From NCBI RefSeq assembly GCF_030412265.1, contig NZ_JAUHLN010000002.1, positions 1,315,942 through 1,379,941 of the forward strand: DNA of 64,000 bases. Reading direction: 5' to 3'. This DNA is from Fictibacillus terranigra. GTDB taxonomy: Bacteria > Bacillota > Bacilli > Bacillales > Fictibacillaceae. Position numbers and translations under genes: made by a program. The number at the start of each line of letters is the position of its first letter. The stretch's first letter is position 1. Below are positions 1-8,662 of this stretch, piece after piece. The notes below the pieces were generated by a model, which searched no databases, was not told the DNA's origin, and saw only the letters and a program-made list of their open reading frames with translations.

Positions 1-1
1 G

Positions 2-151
2 CAACAGATGCCGCAATTGCCTCAACTGCCTGGACTGTTCCCCGGGATGCCTGGCGGACAAGAGCAGGGGGGCCAGACCCAGCAAGGCGGACATGGACAG
101 CCAAGCCAGCAGGTATTCTATCCATATTACGGCTATCCAGGAATGTTTTGA
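2..151 (+). CDS. C-terminal end of a Gln/Pro/Gly-rich protein (partial)
   Basis: An open frame enters from the left edge and stops with TGA at 149-151, giving 49 residues of a protein whose start lies outside the window. The tail is low-complexity: repeated Pro-Gln-Leu and Pro-Gly units, a run of Gly/Gln, then an aromatic end (FYPYYGYPGMF). This composition is seen in Bacillus spore coat and surface proteins, but no domain is visible, so a coat role is only a guess. The frame ends about 20 bp before a strong hairpin shared with the convergent transporter gene. Confidence 0.6.
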   Translation, partial: QQMPQLPQLPGLFPGMPGGQEQGGQTQQGGHGQPSQQVFYPYYGYPGMF

Positions 152-172
152 TTTATCTAACGACACAAAAAC

Positions 173-216
173 AAAGGATGGACGTCACCATAAAGTTAGG
201 TGGCATCCATCCTTTT
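173..216. terminator. Bidirectional terminator
   Basis: A 16-17 bp imperfect stem (AAAGGATGGACGTCACC pairing with the arm at 199-216) and a 9-nt loop lie between the convergent partial gene and the cation-efflux gene, with A-rich and T-rich flanks. Confidence 0.8.
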
Positions 217-220
217 ATGC

Positions 221-1204
221 TTATTTTTCAGTTTCAGCCTTGTTTTTGCGGTGATCCGGCCACTGTTGCACCCCGTCGTCCTCATCGAATTCAATCGTAA
301 CGTCCGCTACACCTTTTTCTGATAAGATTTTCTCTTCCAGACGGTCCTTGATGTCGTCTGCCTGGGCAACCGTGAGAGAAGGATCGACTTCCACTTCCAG
401 CTCAACATGAAGATCTTCACCTTCTTTAATCACCGTTACGTCGACGACATCCTTAACATCAGGATCACTCAAAACCAAATCGCCTATTTTGTCTTCCATT
501 TCCTCATCTGCTTCCCCAAGGGCTCCTGCTGCGTTATCAAGAAATACCTTTCCGACAACAAAGAACATCATGAGCCCAATGAGAATGGAGGCGATGCCTT
601 CTGCCTGATGAAACGTGGTGTAATGGGAAATGATGATGGCGATGATGGCGAGCAGTCCGCCGGCGGTCGCGACCATGTCTTCCATAAAAACAAGCTTTGT
701 AGCAGGTTTTGCTTTTGGCAAATACCCAAAACTTTTAACAAGTACAGCAGCACCGCTCGATGTATCCCCCGCTTCGTGCATGATTTCTTTCATGGCTTTA
801 AATAGTACAAAACCTTCGAGGATCACGGCTGCGCCCAGTACGACCAGATTAATGACAAATCCCGTGGATTCGGCCGGATGAAGAATATGGGTGAAGCCTT
901 CTTTAATCGTTTCAAACGACATGATTCCTACAATAAGTACGGCACCCAGCAGAACAAGGTTCACCAGCCTGCCAAATCCGTTTGGAAAACGTCCGGTTGC
1001 TCCTCTTTTGCTTAACGCTGATCCGATAAAAACGAAGAATTGGTTGGCTGCGTCACCAAGACTGTGCATGGTCTCTGCGAACATAGCGACGTTCCCCGTC
1101 ATAAAATACGCGCCGCCTTTGATGATCGCAATGATCGTGTTTACGATCGCCGCTAAAAAAGCGGACTTGTTTCCGGTTTTTAATAGTTTAAATAACTGCC
1201 CCAT
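221..1204 (-). CDS. Cation diffusion facilitator (CDF) family transporter
   Basis: The 327-residue product is a CDF-type divalent metal exporter, probably proton-coupled and in the cytoplasmic membrane. Several hydrophobic helices fill residues 15-235. The metal-site signature AETMHSLGDAANQ is near residue 43, and an EDMVA element near residue 174 replaces the canonical second HxxxD. This pattern is typical of the ZnT9-like branch rather than the Zn/Cd-efflux CzcD branch. An acidic cytoplasmic domain follows from about 240. The start follows a GAGGA ribosome site. It is monocistronic, with hairpins on both sides. Metal specificity cannot be read from sequence. Confidence 0.85.
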   Translation of the reverse strand: MGQLFKLLKTGNKSAFLAAIVNTIIAIIKGGAYFMTGNVAMFAETMHSLGDAANQFFVFIGSALSKRGATGRFPNGFGRLVNLVLLGAVLIVGIMSFETIKEGFTHILHPAESTGFVINLVVLGAAVILEGFVLFKAMKEIMHEAGDTSSGAAVLVKSFGYLPKAKPATKLVFMEDMVATAGGLLAIIAIIISHYTTFHQAEGIASILIGLMMFFVVGKVFLDNAAGALGEADEEMEDKIGDLVLSDPDVKDVVDVTVIKEGEDLHVELEVEVDPSLTVAQADDIKDRLEEKILSEKGVADVTIEFDEDDGVQQWPDHRKNKAETEK

Positions 1205-1316
1205 TTCGTCCTCACTCTCAATCTTTTTTATCTGTTATGTATAAGTTCACCTTCATTCTTCCCGGTTAGAATGCTTGTTACACCTTATATTCCCCATCAT
1301 ACCAATGAAACCTGAA

Positions 1317-1369
1317 AATCCTCCTCCCTTACCATTTTATAGATGAACGAGCGGTAAGGAAAGAGGATT
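1317..1369 (-). terminator. Putative terminator
   Basis: Inverted arms AATCCTC..CCTTACC and GGTAAGG..GAGGATT lie downstream of the glycosyltransferase gene. The loop is long and the T tract short, so it is weaker than others in the window. Confidence 0.45.
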
Positions 1370-1428
1370 TATTAGTGTACGAATGGGTTATGCTCCTGTC
1401 CTGGTGTTTTTTAGAAGGATCCCCCTCA

Positions 1429-2565
1429 TCAAGCATGCTGGGTGAAAGACAGCGAAGGTTCCATTAAGGACTGAATAAATTTAGTCATCTGATCAGGCGA
1501 GAGCATTTCCCTCCCTTTTTCATACGCTTTTTTAGCTGCGTGCCACTTTATCAGTTCAGGTTTATTGCCCAGCACTTTTTGCAGCTGCTCTTCAATCGAT
1601 AGAGATCTTTCAAGCCGAAACACCAAATTCTTTTTTTCCAAATATTGAAGATTGATCTCTTCCTGTCCAGGAAGTACGGCATGAACGAAGATCGGCAGGT
1701 TTTTCTGAAGCGCTTCACTGACTGTGATCCCCCCTGGCTTCGTTACGACAGCATCCACACGGTCGTACCATTCGTTCATCTCTTTTCTGGAAGAGATATA
1801 GGGAAGAGGGAGAATATGATCCGAATCTAGCTGCTTGATTTTTTCATACAGCTTGCGGTTGTTCCCGCATAACACAAAATAATCAAAGGCACCGGCGAGT
1901 CTGGAAGCAGTTATGAATTCATAAATATCTCCTAATCCACTGCTCCCGCCAGATATCAAAATTTTCCTGCGGCCGTTGTCTTTTTTACGCTGGGTTGTTT
2001 TTATAAACTGCTCATGCACTGGTATGCCTGATACGATAATGCTTTCTTGGCTAATATGATGTTCTGTCATTAATTTTAATTTCATATCCCGGTTAGGAAC
2101 GAAATGATAATCAATTTCTCCCTTGCCCCATACGTCGTTGATGAAAAAGTCCGTGTACACGTTCATGACTGGAACTACGCACTTGCCTTTCCGCTTCAGA
2201 GCACTCACAAGATACGATGGAATGCTGTGTGTACAAATGATCACGTCCGGCTGTTCATCCTCCAGAAGCTTTTCCATTTTTTTCAGAAACAAGATTTCAT
2301 AGCCTTTGAAAGAATGAACCTTTCGCATCGTGGAATAGGTACAATTTTTATAAACGAGATCATAGGTTCCGGGCATCAGCTTAATCCACTTGAGATAAGT
2401 TCCTGTCACCATCTTTTCAAGTGAGACGTTCATATAGCTTAGTAAATCTACTTTCTTTAAAACCATATCTTTTTTTCTGATCTTCAACATATCGATCAAA
2501 GTCTCGGCAGCCTGATGATGTCCCGAAGGCATTTGCAAAAACGGTAAAAATAATATTTTCTTCAT
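1429..2565 (-). CDS. GT28 / MGDG-synthase-like glycosyltransferase
   Basis: The 378-residue protein resembles the MGDG synthase/UgtP family, which transfers sugar from a nucleotide sugar to diacylglycerol on the inner membrane face. The N-terminus has the family LPFLQMPSGHHQAAETL loop (residues 7-23). The C-terminal half has the donor-site region ISGGSSGLGDIYE (about 205) and VTKPGGITVSEAL (about 277), the classic GPGG-like sugar-nucleotide signature. UgtP-type enzymes make glycolipid and the lipoteichoic acid anchor, but paralogues with unknown acceptors are common. It has its own ribosome site (AGGTGAT) and stands alone between terminators. Confidence 0.82.
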   Translation of the reverse strand: MKKILFLPFLQMPSGHHQAAETLIDMLKIRKKDMVLKKVDLLSYMNVSLEKMVTGTYLKWIKLMPGTYDLVYKNCTYSTMRKVHSFKGYEILFLKKMEKLLEDEQPDVIICTHSIPSYLVSALKRKGKCVVPVMNVYTDFFINDVWGKGEIDYHFVPNRDMKLKLMTEHHISQESIIVSGIPVHEQFIKTTQRKKDNGRRKILISGGSSGLGDIYEFITASRLAGAFDYFVLCGNNRKLYEKIKQLDSDHILPLPYISSRKEMNEWYDRVDAVVTKPGGITVSEALQKNLPIFVHAVLPGQEEINLQYLEKKNLVFRLERSLSIEEQLQKVLGNKPELIKWHAAKKAYEKGREMLSPDQMTKFIQSLMEPSLSFTQHA

Positions 2566-2661
2566 TCTTTATCACCTGTTTTTATAATAATGAATTAGGA
2601 ATAAAAGTCCTTACATCAGTAAAAGACGAGAAAGATCTGAAAAAGTTCATTTAAAATAAAA

Positions 2662-2711
2662 AATCCTTAATCTTCATTAAGAGTTGAGTTCCCAATGAGG
2701 TTAAGGATTAA
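2662..2711 (-). terminator. Terminator of the ECF sigma operon
   Basis: On the minus strand, arms of about 16 nt (AATCCTTAACCTCATT and its partner) are followed by TTTTTTATTTT, just past the stop of the membrane-protein gene. Confidence 0.85.
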
Positions 2712-2725
2712 GTTCTTAACGTCAG

Positions 2726-3574
2726 TTAAAACCTCCCGTTATATTTTTTTCGCCGCAATCTGCTGAACAGCCATTGGATAGACATTCCTAGGGAAAAACA
2801 ATAGAGAATAAAAAAGACGAGACCGCCGATGACAGGAAAATTGAAAACCGATACGATCAGAAAAGCACCGGTTAAATAGACGATCCATGAAGGTTTATGG
2901 TTCAGGCCGGCTATCCTGCTTGCCGTCTCTTTGCTTAACAATGCCATCCCGGCTATGAACGAGATCAGAGGAACCAAGAGAAGAATAATGGAAATGGGGA
3001 TTCCGACGACGGTAATTCCCAGTAACAGGCTTAGAATAAGAATCGCCAAGGTTGTAATGGCCCCCGACAAAACAAAACGAGCCGCTTTTCCTTTCGTCAT
3101 TTCTTCGTAGTTCTTAAACCTCTTATTTAAAGCAAGGCCCGCGAAAGTCGTTAACAGAACGAGAACGATGCTTCCCAGGAACCGCAAAAGCCAGCCGCTG
3201 ATCAGTACCATTCCCCCAAGAAAAAGGCTGTTCTGAGATGGGCTGTTCAGATTAATGGACAGAATATTCTGCGTCACGCTGGAACCGGGCTCCTGTTTAA
3301 CACGTCCGCCAACGACAAGAACGAGCTCTCTTACGTTGGCATTCGGTTTTATTTCTACATCGCCATTAATAACGATAACTGCAGTTTTTACTTTCCCTTT
3401 AATAATCGCATCATGTCCGAATACAATGACATTTTCGACACTTTGTTTAACGGGAACGACCACTTCTCTTGATTTCATAATGTTCCTTTGTGCAGCAAAA
3501 GCAGTTGGACTTGCCAATGACAAACTGGTGAAGAACAAGATGATCAGTGATAATACCAATGCGAGCTTTTTCAT
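2726..3574 (-). CDS. Secreted/membrane protein with bactofilin-like repeat and four-helix membrane domain
   Basis: The chosen ATG at 3574 follows a good AGGGAGA site; an upstream in-frame start would overlap the anti-sigma gene. The 282-residue product begins with a signal peptide (MKKLALVLSLIILFF...AFA). A beta-helix-like stretch of short hydrophobic/charged repeats follows (about 40-90; VENVIVFGHDAIIKGKVKTA), as in polymer-forming/bactofilin-like domains. Then come about five to six membrane segments. It is the last gene of a sigma / anti-sigma / effector operon. The layout suggests an envelope-stress role regulated by that sigma factor. Function unknown. Confidence 0.75.
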   Translation of the reverse strand: MKKLALVLSLIILFFTSLSLASPTAFAAQRNIMKSREVVVPVKQSVENVIVFGHDAIIKGKVKTAVIVINGDVEIKPNANVRELVLVVGGRVKQEPGSSVTQNILSINLNSPSQNSLFLGGMVLISGWLLRFLGSIVLVLLTTFAGLALNKRFKNYEEMTKGKAARFVLSGAITTLAILILSLLLGITVVGIPISIILLLVPLISFIAGMALLSKETASRIAGLNHKPSWIVYLTGAFLIVSVFNFPVIGGLVFFILYCFSLGMSIQWLFSRLRRKKYNGRF

Positions 3575-3585
3575 TTCCGATCTCC

Positions 3586-4089
3586 CTACCCTGAAGTTTT
3601 TGTGCTTAATAATCTCCGTACGGACCATCCTGAAGCGGCTAAAATAATCAGAGTAAGCACCAGGATCACTTCAAGCAGGTTAGGAAGCCCTCCTGCAACG
3701 GCAAACACAGAATGGACCAGACTATATGAAATGGAAGTTAAAGTCATTCCCACCTGAATGCTTTTTAACAGGACAGGTGTCAAGGTCCATAGGATATTGA
3801 TGATCAATAAAGCACTCAATCCTGCAGCAGCAATCCATTTCCAGCAGAGAAGCCGTCCAGGTGAGCTTTCCCCTTGTATCTGCTCTAGAACCGCCTGTTC
3901 AATCTGCCATTCTTCCGGCACTGGAACCTCATACGCGGTGTATAATTGTTCTTTTAACTCGATCAGTTCTTGCACTTCATCCCTGCATTCATCGCAGATC
4001 CTGCAATGCACCTCAATCTTTAAGCGTTCGTCCCTGCTTAATTCATCATCCACATAGGCAGAAAGAAGCTCTTTTATTTCGTCATGCAT
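3586..4089 (-). CDS. Zinc-binding anti-sigma factor (ZAS type)
   Basis: The 167-residue membrane protein carries the anti-sigma zinc-finger signature HCRICDECRDEV near residues 28-39 (H-x3-C-x2-C arrangement). Two to three hydrophobic segments follow (about 85-105, 120-160). It overlaps the sigma gene by 8 bp and is therefore likely translationally coupled. Family knowledge: the cytoplasmic ZAS domain holds the ECF sigma inactive until an envelope signal triggers release or proteolysis. The C-terminus ends shortly after the last helix. Confidence 0.88.
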   Translation of the reverse strand: MHDEIKELLSAYVDDELSRDERLKIEVHCRICDECRDEVQELIELKEQLYTAYEVPVPEEWQIEQAVLEQIQGESSPGRLLCWKWIAAAGLSALLIINILWTLTPVLLKSIQVGMTLTSISYSLVHSVFAVAGGLPNLLEVILVLTLIILAASGWSVRRLLSTKTSG

Positions 4090-4627
4090 CCCGATCCCCC
4101 CTCGTGAGTTCTCTCCTTAATTCTGTTCTTGCCACATTTATTCTGGATTTAACAGTTCCCTCCGGTATTTCCAAAATCTCTGCAATCTCCTGATACGAGA
4201 ATCCTTGAATATCCCGTAAAACGACCACTGTCCGATGTTCTGGCGAAAGCTTTTTCATCGCATACTGAAGATTCATTCTCAGATGAGCGTTTTCAACCTC
4301 AGAACGATTGCTGGCCAGTTCCTCCGTTTTTGCCGGATCTGCATGAAGAACCGGCGTTTTTTCAGCCCTTTTTATCCGGTCATAACAAAGATTCGTTACG
4401 ATCCTCGTTAACCAAGAGGCAAAGGCGTACTCCTGTTTTAATTGATCAAGCGAAAAATATGCTTTTACAAAAGCTTCCTGAGTTATATCTTCCGCTTCCA
4501 TTTGATCATGGACCATCGCAAAGGCATGCCGGTAAACTTTCCTCTTATATTTCTGAACGATTTTTGTAAAGGAATCCTGATCTCCCTTTTTCGCGTCTGT
4601 GATTAGATGCTGTAGTTCGTGGTCCAC
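4082..4627 (-). CDS. ECF-type RNA polymerase sigma factor
   Basis: The 181-residue product has the two-domain ECF layout. Region 2 spans about 25-95 (DQMEAEDITQEAFVKAY, SWLTRIVTNLCYDRIKR). Region 4 spans about 120-172 (LSPEHRTVVVLRDIQGFSYQEIAEILEIPEGTVKSR helix-turn-helix). It is in the SigW/SigM-like size class. It heads a three-gene operon with its anti-sigma and a membrane protein. Such operons are usually autoregulated; a weak candidate promoter lies just upstream. The signal and regulon are unknown. The SigW-type promoter at 57.15 kb may be a target of this or a related sigma. Confidence 0.92.
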   Translation of the reverse strand: MDHELQHLITDAKKGDQDSFTKIVQKYKRKVYRHAFAMVHDQMEAEDITQEAFVKAYFSLDQLKQEYAFASWLTRIVTNLCYDRIKRAEKTPVLHADPAKTEELASNRSEVENAHLRMNLQYAMKKLSPEHRTVVVLRDIQGFSYQEIAEILEIPEGTVKSRINVARTELRRELTRGDRDA

Positions 4628-4645
4628 ACTTTATTCACCCGCTTC

Positions 4646-4677
4646 TAGACAAACTTCCCCAACGAATTGTCTTCAAA
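4646..4677 (-). promoter_or_regulatory. Weak candidate ECF promoter of the sigma operon
   Basis: On the minus strand TGAAGAC and TGTCTA are separated by about 17 nt. This loosely resembles the TGAAAC/CGTC ECF consensus. The same stretch holds an AGACAA...TTGTCT inverted repeat. The match is poor and is offered only as a candidate. Confidence 0.3.
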
Positions 4678-4790
4678 TTAAATGACGTTAAAAAAGAAAA
4701 TAAGTTCATTTTTAATTTTAAAATTTATGTACTGTATATTTTTTGTCTGCCAAAAACGATTCATCCTTATAAAATGAAAAGTGGAATCTA

Positions 4791-4825
4791 AAAAGCCCCA
4801 CTAAGCTTTTACTTAGCAGAGGCTT
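4791..4825 (-). terminator. Terminator of the DUF2935 gene
   Basis: On the minus strand AAGCC...GCTAAG pairs with CTTAG...GGGCTT, followed by TTTTTAG. Confidence 0.75.
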
Positions 4826-4837
4826 ACTTACGGTTTT

Positions 4838-5641
4838 TCACTCATCCACCCGTGGTTTAGTGGGGTCGCAAACTGGCTGGGGCATCTTTGCAGCTTGGGC
4901 AACCTTGGTCAGATAATAGCACTCCTCCCTTGCCATGTGATCTGCCATCAAAGCTGAAAAAGTACCGAGGACTTCGTTTGAAAGCTCCATTTCTTCTATT
5001 TCCTTAAGAAATCTCCGAAACAGTTCAATTTCTATCCTCACCTCTTGGTTCATACGATTTAAAGCCGGGAATTCTTTCAGGTTCGTACGCAGATAGCCAG
5101 CAAGTTCAACGGCTTTAATATAAAACTGTTCAAAGTGGACACTATATTCCCTGCTTCTTGCCTTTAATTCTTTTTCCACAGCATCAAGGGTGTCTGAAAT
5201 TGCGCCTGCATGCCCTGAAGCATCCGGCAGCCAGACCATGTGGTAATGAAGTTCATGGTATAAGGGCGGCATTTGTTCGGATTTCAGGAAGTTAAGAATT
5301 CCAATATACTCTTCTACCTCATTTACCATATGATTAATAAAGGTTGGTGAGAGATGGATGGCAATCTTGCCATCCATCTGCCTCTTTAGAATATGGAGCT
5401 TGAATTCTCTAATAGATGACGCCATTTCCGCCGCATTGGCCGTAAGTATTTTGAGATCTGTGTTTCCTTTTGACTGCTCAAGCAGCTGGTCAAAAGCCTT
5501 CTTGTATTGTCTGGCCGTTTCCACTTCTTTACTTTCTTTTGGAGCTAAAGAATCCATTAAAAAGCGGGCATGATCACCCAGTATCTGAAGCCAAAATCCA
5601 TGCTCAAACCTTGCGCTGTCTTCCCATGTCTGCCTGTCCAT
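4838..5641 (-). CDS. DUF2935 family protein (ferritin-like helical fold)
   Basis: The 267-residue soluble protein has the DUF2935 look: two homologous helical halves with His/Glu pairs (FEHGFWLQILGDHARF near 13-28 and ADHMAREECYYL near 230-245). These suggest a ferritin-like four-helix bundle with possible metal ligands. No biochemical role is established for the family to my knowledge. The ribosome site is GGGGGGATGAA. It is monocistronic, with its own terminator. No signal peptide or membrane segment is visible, so it is cytoplasmic. Confidence 0.82.
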   Translation of the reverse strand: MDRQTWEDSARFEHGFWLQILGDHARFLMDSLAPKESKEVETARQYKKAFDQLLEQSKGNTDLKILTANAAEMASSIREFKLHILKRQMDGKIAIHLSPTFINHMVNEVEEYIGILNFLKSEQMPPLYHELHYHMVWLPDASGHAGAISDTLDAVEKELKARSREYSVHFEQFYIKAVELAGYLRTNLKEFPALNRMNQEVRIEIELFRRFLKEIEEMELSNEVLGTFSALMADHMAREECYYLTKVAQAAKMPQPVCDPTKPRVDE

Positions 5642-5721
5642 TTCATCCCCCCTTTATTCTCTACATTAAACATATCGAGAGAAAAGAAAGGTTATGACAA
5701 ACTGTCCCAATAAAAAGTTCT

Positions 5722-7080
5722 TTACTGGTTATGCTTCAGCCTTTTCCACACTTTCCGCATGATTAAGGCTGCGGCACCAATGATGACTACGAGGAGCAGG
5801 CTCACATATAAACCGGGCCGGATGGTCTTTTCAGCCAGTGTTCCACTGATACTCACCAGGAGAAGCACGATTCCTAAATAGGAGAATACTTTGCCCCACA
5901 CCTTTTGCTGAAGAACCTTTAAGGACGAAAAAATAATGAACAGCCAGTTATAAAGGAGCAATATCCCTGCAGCCGTTGTAATATATTCATAAATCTTTCC
6001 CGGCAGCAGCAAAGCAGTGATGATCGATGCAAGCAGACCAGCCGCTCCGAGCCCCAAGGATGCCAAGGGCAGGTCCTTCAGTTTTTTCACTTTTTTGCTG
6101 AATAAATGAGGCGCATCCCCATCTTCAGACATCGTGCATAAAAGATTTGTTACTCCAAACAGCGAAGCCGTCATCGTTGAAAATCCTGCAATGATAATGG
6201 CACCATTAAAAACATGGGGAAAAAAAGGAAGATGATAATCACTTAAGGCGGTAACAAAAGGACTTTCTTTATCATCAAATCCATGCTGAAAAACCATCGT
6301 TACGGCAAGACCCATGGATAACACATAGATCCCGGTCAGCAGAATCATCATCGCTTTCCCTGCTTTTGGGCCATCCTCTTTCTTTTTCAGCTGCATAGCC
6401 ATTAAACCGATCACTTCGATTCCTCCAAATGCATAGAACGCGTATATGAGTGAGGACCAAAACCCTCTGAATCCATCGTGAAAGAGCGCCTGCGAACTGT
6501 CCGGAAGCCCCGGCTTCTTCACATCGCCGTCAATCCATCCAAACAGGGTTGCTGCCGCTATAATAATAAACATTAAGATTGCCGCTACCTTTACGATCGC
6601 GAGAATATCCTCCATTTTGTCGAATCCTTTTGTCCCTGTGAGCACAACAGCGATTGCCAATACGGCATAACCTGCAGCAAACACCCATAACGGCACATTG
6701 TGAAACCAAAAGCGGGAAAGGATGGAAAGTGCGGTCAACTGGCTCCCCATCACAAGAATATTGGATATCCAATAGTTCCATCCGCAGCTGAATCCAGCCC
6801 AGCGCCCAAACGCTTTTTTTGCATACGCGCAAAAAGACCCTTTTTGCGGATCTTCTGCTGTCATTTGTGCGAGAACATTAAAGACAATATAGGTACCGAT
6901 TGCTGCAAGGATAAAAGAGATAACAATCGAAGGTCCCGTCATCATAATGCCAATGGAAGACCCTAAGAAATAACCTGTACCGATCGTGCAGCCCACTCCC
7001 ATTAAAGAGAGCTGCCACCATTTTAAGTCACCGCTTTTGCTTTTTTTGCCGGCAGAAGAATTGCAGCTTGTTTCACTCAT
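5722..7080 (-). CDS. APC-family amino acid permease
   Basis: The 452-residue product has about 12 membrane helices and the amino-acid permease start signature: WWQLSLMGVGCTIGTGYFLGS near residue 22 contains the helix-1 GTG unwinding motif. The AEDPQKGSFCAYAKKAFG stretch near residue 76 and FYAFGGIEVIGL near residue 218 fit the AAT/APC families. It is closest in style to Bacillus YtnA/YbgF-type permeases; the substrate is unknown. The ATG at 7080 is preferred over GTG 7083 because AGGGGTGAT is better spaced. Downstream is a decayed methyltransferase gene. Confidence 0.85.
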   Translation of the reverse strand: MSETSCNSSAGKKSKSGDLKWWQLSLMGVGCTIGTGYFLGSSIGIMMTGPSIVISFILAAIGTYIVFNVLAQMTAEDPQKGSFCAYAKKAFGRWAGFSCGWNYWISNILVMGSQLTALSILSRFWFHNVPLWVFAAGYAVLAIAVVLTGTKGFDKMEDILAIVKVAAILMFIIIAAATLFGWIDGDVKKPGLPDSSQALFHDGFRGFWSSLIYAFYAFGGIEVIGLMAMQLKKKEDGPKAGKAMMILLTGIYVLSMGLAVTMVFQHGFDDKESPFVTALSDYHLPFFPHVFNGAIIIAGFSTMTASLFGVTNLLCTMSEDGDAPHLFSKKVKKLKDLPLASLGLGAAGLLASIITALLLPGKIYEYITTAAGILLLYNWLFIIFSSLKVLQQKVWGKVFSYLGIVLLLVSISGTLAEKTIRPGLYVSLLLVVIIGAAALIMRKVWKRLKHNQ

Positions 7081-7101
7081 CACATCACCCCTGGTCTATT
7101 A

Positions 7102-7650
7102 CTATTGTTTGTAGGACCAGGGTGTATCTATACTAAAATACATAAAAAGGAGAGGGTTATCCATCCCTGGCTTCTCCCGTCCAGGTTTGATGGTTTTCAG
7201 CTGATTTCCATCATTAACCATGTTGCAGCTGAAAACAAAGGCAGGCTGTATACTAGCCAAAATGGAGTCAGACATTTCCTGTGGCAGACTGGCAAACGGC
7301 AGATCAGGAACAATGGCATCAGCATATGGGATATCGTTTATCCTCATATAATGATTCAAATTCTCAGCCGAACCATTTATAGTATGGAGATTCTTCTCAC
7401 CCTTGTATTTTTCTGCTAATCGCTTATAAAATTCCTGATTATATTCTATAATCAGAATTGTAGTTTTCGGCATCGCTTTTTCAAGTATTCTGTCCGTAAA
7501 AACCCCTGTTCCCGGTCAAGTTCAATAATATAGGTTGCCGAATACAAATCAATATCTTTGATTATTTTAGCTGCCAGGAATTTACAACTGGGCAAAATAG
7601 CCCCGGCTGTTCATGGCTTTCCGATGTAATGGAGAAATAAAAGATAGGTA
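7102..7650 (-). pseudogene. Decayed PmtA-like SAM-dependent phospholipid methyltransferase
   Basis: An in-frame remnant encodes AGAILPSCKFLAAKIIK... leading to the SAM-binding motif, split as ELG/PGTGVFT by a 1-bp loss near 7515. The frame then continues as LEKAMPKTTILIIEYNQEF...SAENLNHYM and PFASLPQEMSDSIL. It jumps directly to the usual family C-terminus (PAFVFSCN), so roughly 45 codons of the catalytic domain are missing, followed by about 45 unusual residues. The 5' end near 7590-7650 also needs a frame change. Family knowledge: intact homologues are 180-200 residues and start with TGAILPSSK. It is a dead gene. Confidence 0.7.
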
Positions 7651-7759
7651 CACTTCTACACACTCCGCTAGTTTGACTTTTTACTATAACCATAGCGCTC
7701 AAACCTTAAGATGCGTATGCAAAAATGATTAAGATTTATTAAGATTAGGAGTTGATCGT

Positions 7760-8581
7760 ATGAAAAGGTTTATTTGCAGCACATGCGGTGTTCAGTACCC
7801 GCAATCTGAGCAGCCTCCTTCCGAATGCATGATCTGCAGCGAAGAGAGACAATATGTGAACCCTGCCGGACAACATTGGACAACACTCGAAGATATGAGG
7901 GACGGGGACTATTTCAACAACATTAAGGAAGATGAGCCAAACCTGTACAGCATACATACAGAGCCGGACTTTGCCATCTCTCAGACCGCTTATCTCGTTA
8001 AAGGCAAAGGTTTTAACCTATTATGGGATTGCCTGACTTATTTGGACGACGAAACGATTGAAGCGGTTCAACGGCTTGGTGGTATCGATGCGATTGCCCT
8101 TTCCCATCCCCATTATTATTCTACTATGGTGGAATGGGCAGAAGCGTTCAATGCACCGATCTACATTCATGAAGACGATAAAAAATGGGTCACCCGTCCA
8201 AGCAATTGGATTCGATTTTGGACCGGAGAACGGATGGAGGTTAGCGAGGGATTGACTCTGCATCGATTGGGCGGTCATTTTAAAGGGGGTGCTGTCCTGC
8301 ACTGGGCAGAAGGCAGTAATCGAAAAGGTGTCCTCTTAACTGGAGATGTCATTCAGGTGGCGGCTGACCGCAGCTGGGTCAGCTTTATGTACAGTTATCC
8401 TAACCTCATCCCTTTGCCGGCTTCCATTGTCAGCCGGATCGCCGAGGATGTTAAAGATCTTCCATTTCATCGTTTGTACAATGCGTTTCACAGAGTCGTA
8501 CAGGAAAAAGCATCCGAGTCGGTCCAAAAATCAGCAGAACGTTATATTCAAGCTTTAAAAGGAGAACTTTTTAATACATAA
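7760..8581 (+). CDS. MBL-fold metallo-hydrolase with N-terminal Cys4 zinc ribbon
   Basis: The 273-residue protein starts with CSTCG (residues 6-10) and CMIC (about 23), a rubredoxin-like Cys4 knuckle. A metallo-beta-lactamase fold follows: TAYLVKGKGFNLLWDC near 78, SHPHYYSTMVEW near 114 (a degenerate HxHxDH), a GGHFKGGAVLHW histidine near 175 and LLTGDVIQV near 196. The usual DH of the metal motif is replaced by YS, so metal loading may be reduced or changed. AGGAG lies 8 nt before the start. It is monocistronic and ends at a strong hairpin. Substrate unknown. Confidence 0.82.
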   Translation: MKRFICSTCGVQYPQSEQPPSECMICSEERQYVNPAGQHWTTLEDMRDGDYFNNIKEDEPNLYSIHTEPDFAISQTAYLVKGKGFNLLWDCLTYLDDETIEAVQRLGGIDAIALSHPHYYSTMVEWAEAFNAPIYIHEDDKKWVTRPSNWIRFWTGERMEVSEGLTLHRLGGHFKGGAVLHWAEGSNRKGVLLTGDVIQVAADRSWVSFMYSYPNLIPLPASIVSRIAEDVKDLPFHRLYNAFHRVVQEKASESVQKSAERYIQALKGELFNT

Positions 8582-8625
8582 GATAAGCAGGAAGAGGAAA
8601 GCTTTTTCCTCGTATAAAATTCTAC

Positions 8626-8661
8626 ACGCGAAGGCAGCATCTGTGCCTTCGCGTTTTTTTT
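8626..8661. terminator. Terminator between MBL-fold gene and azoR
   Basis: A perfect 10-bp stem CGCGAAGGCA/TGCCTTCGCG is followed by eight T on the plus strand; it sits between convergent genes. Confidence 0.92.
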
Positions 8662-8662
8662 A

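Noticed and set aside
407-805. 132-aa plus-strand protein
   Set aside because: Antisense shadow of the cation-efflux gene.
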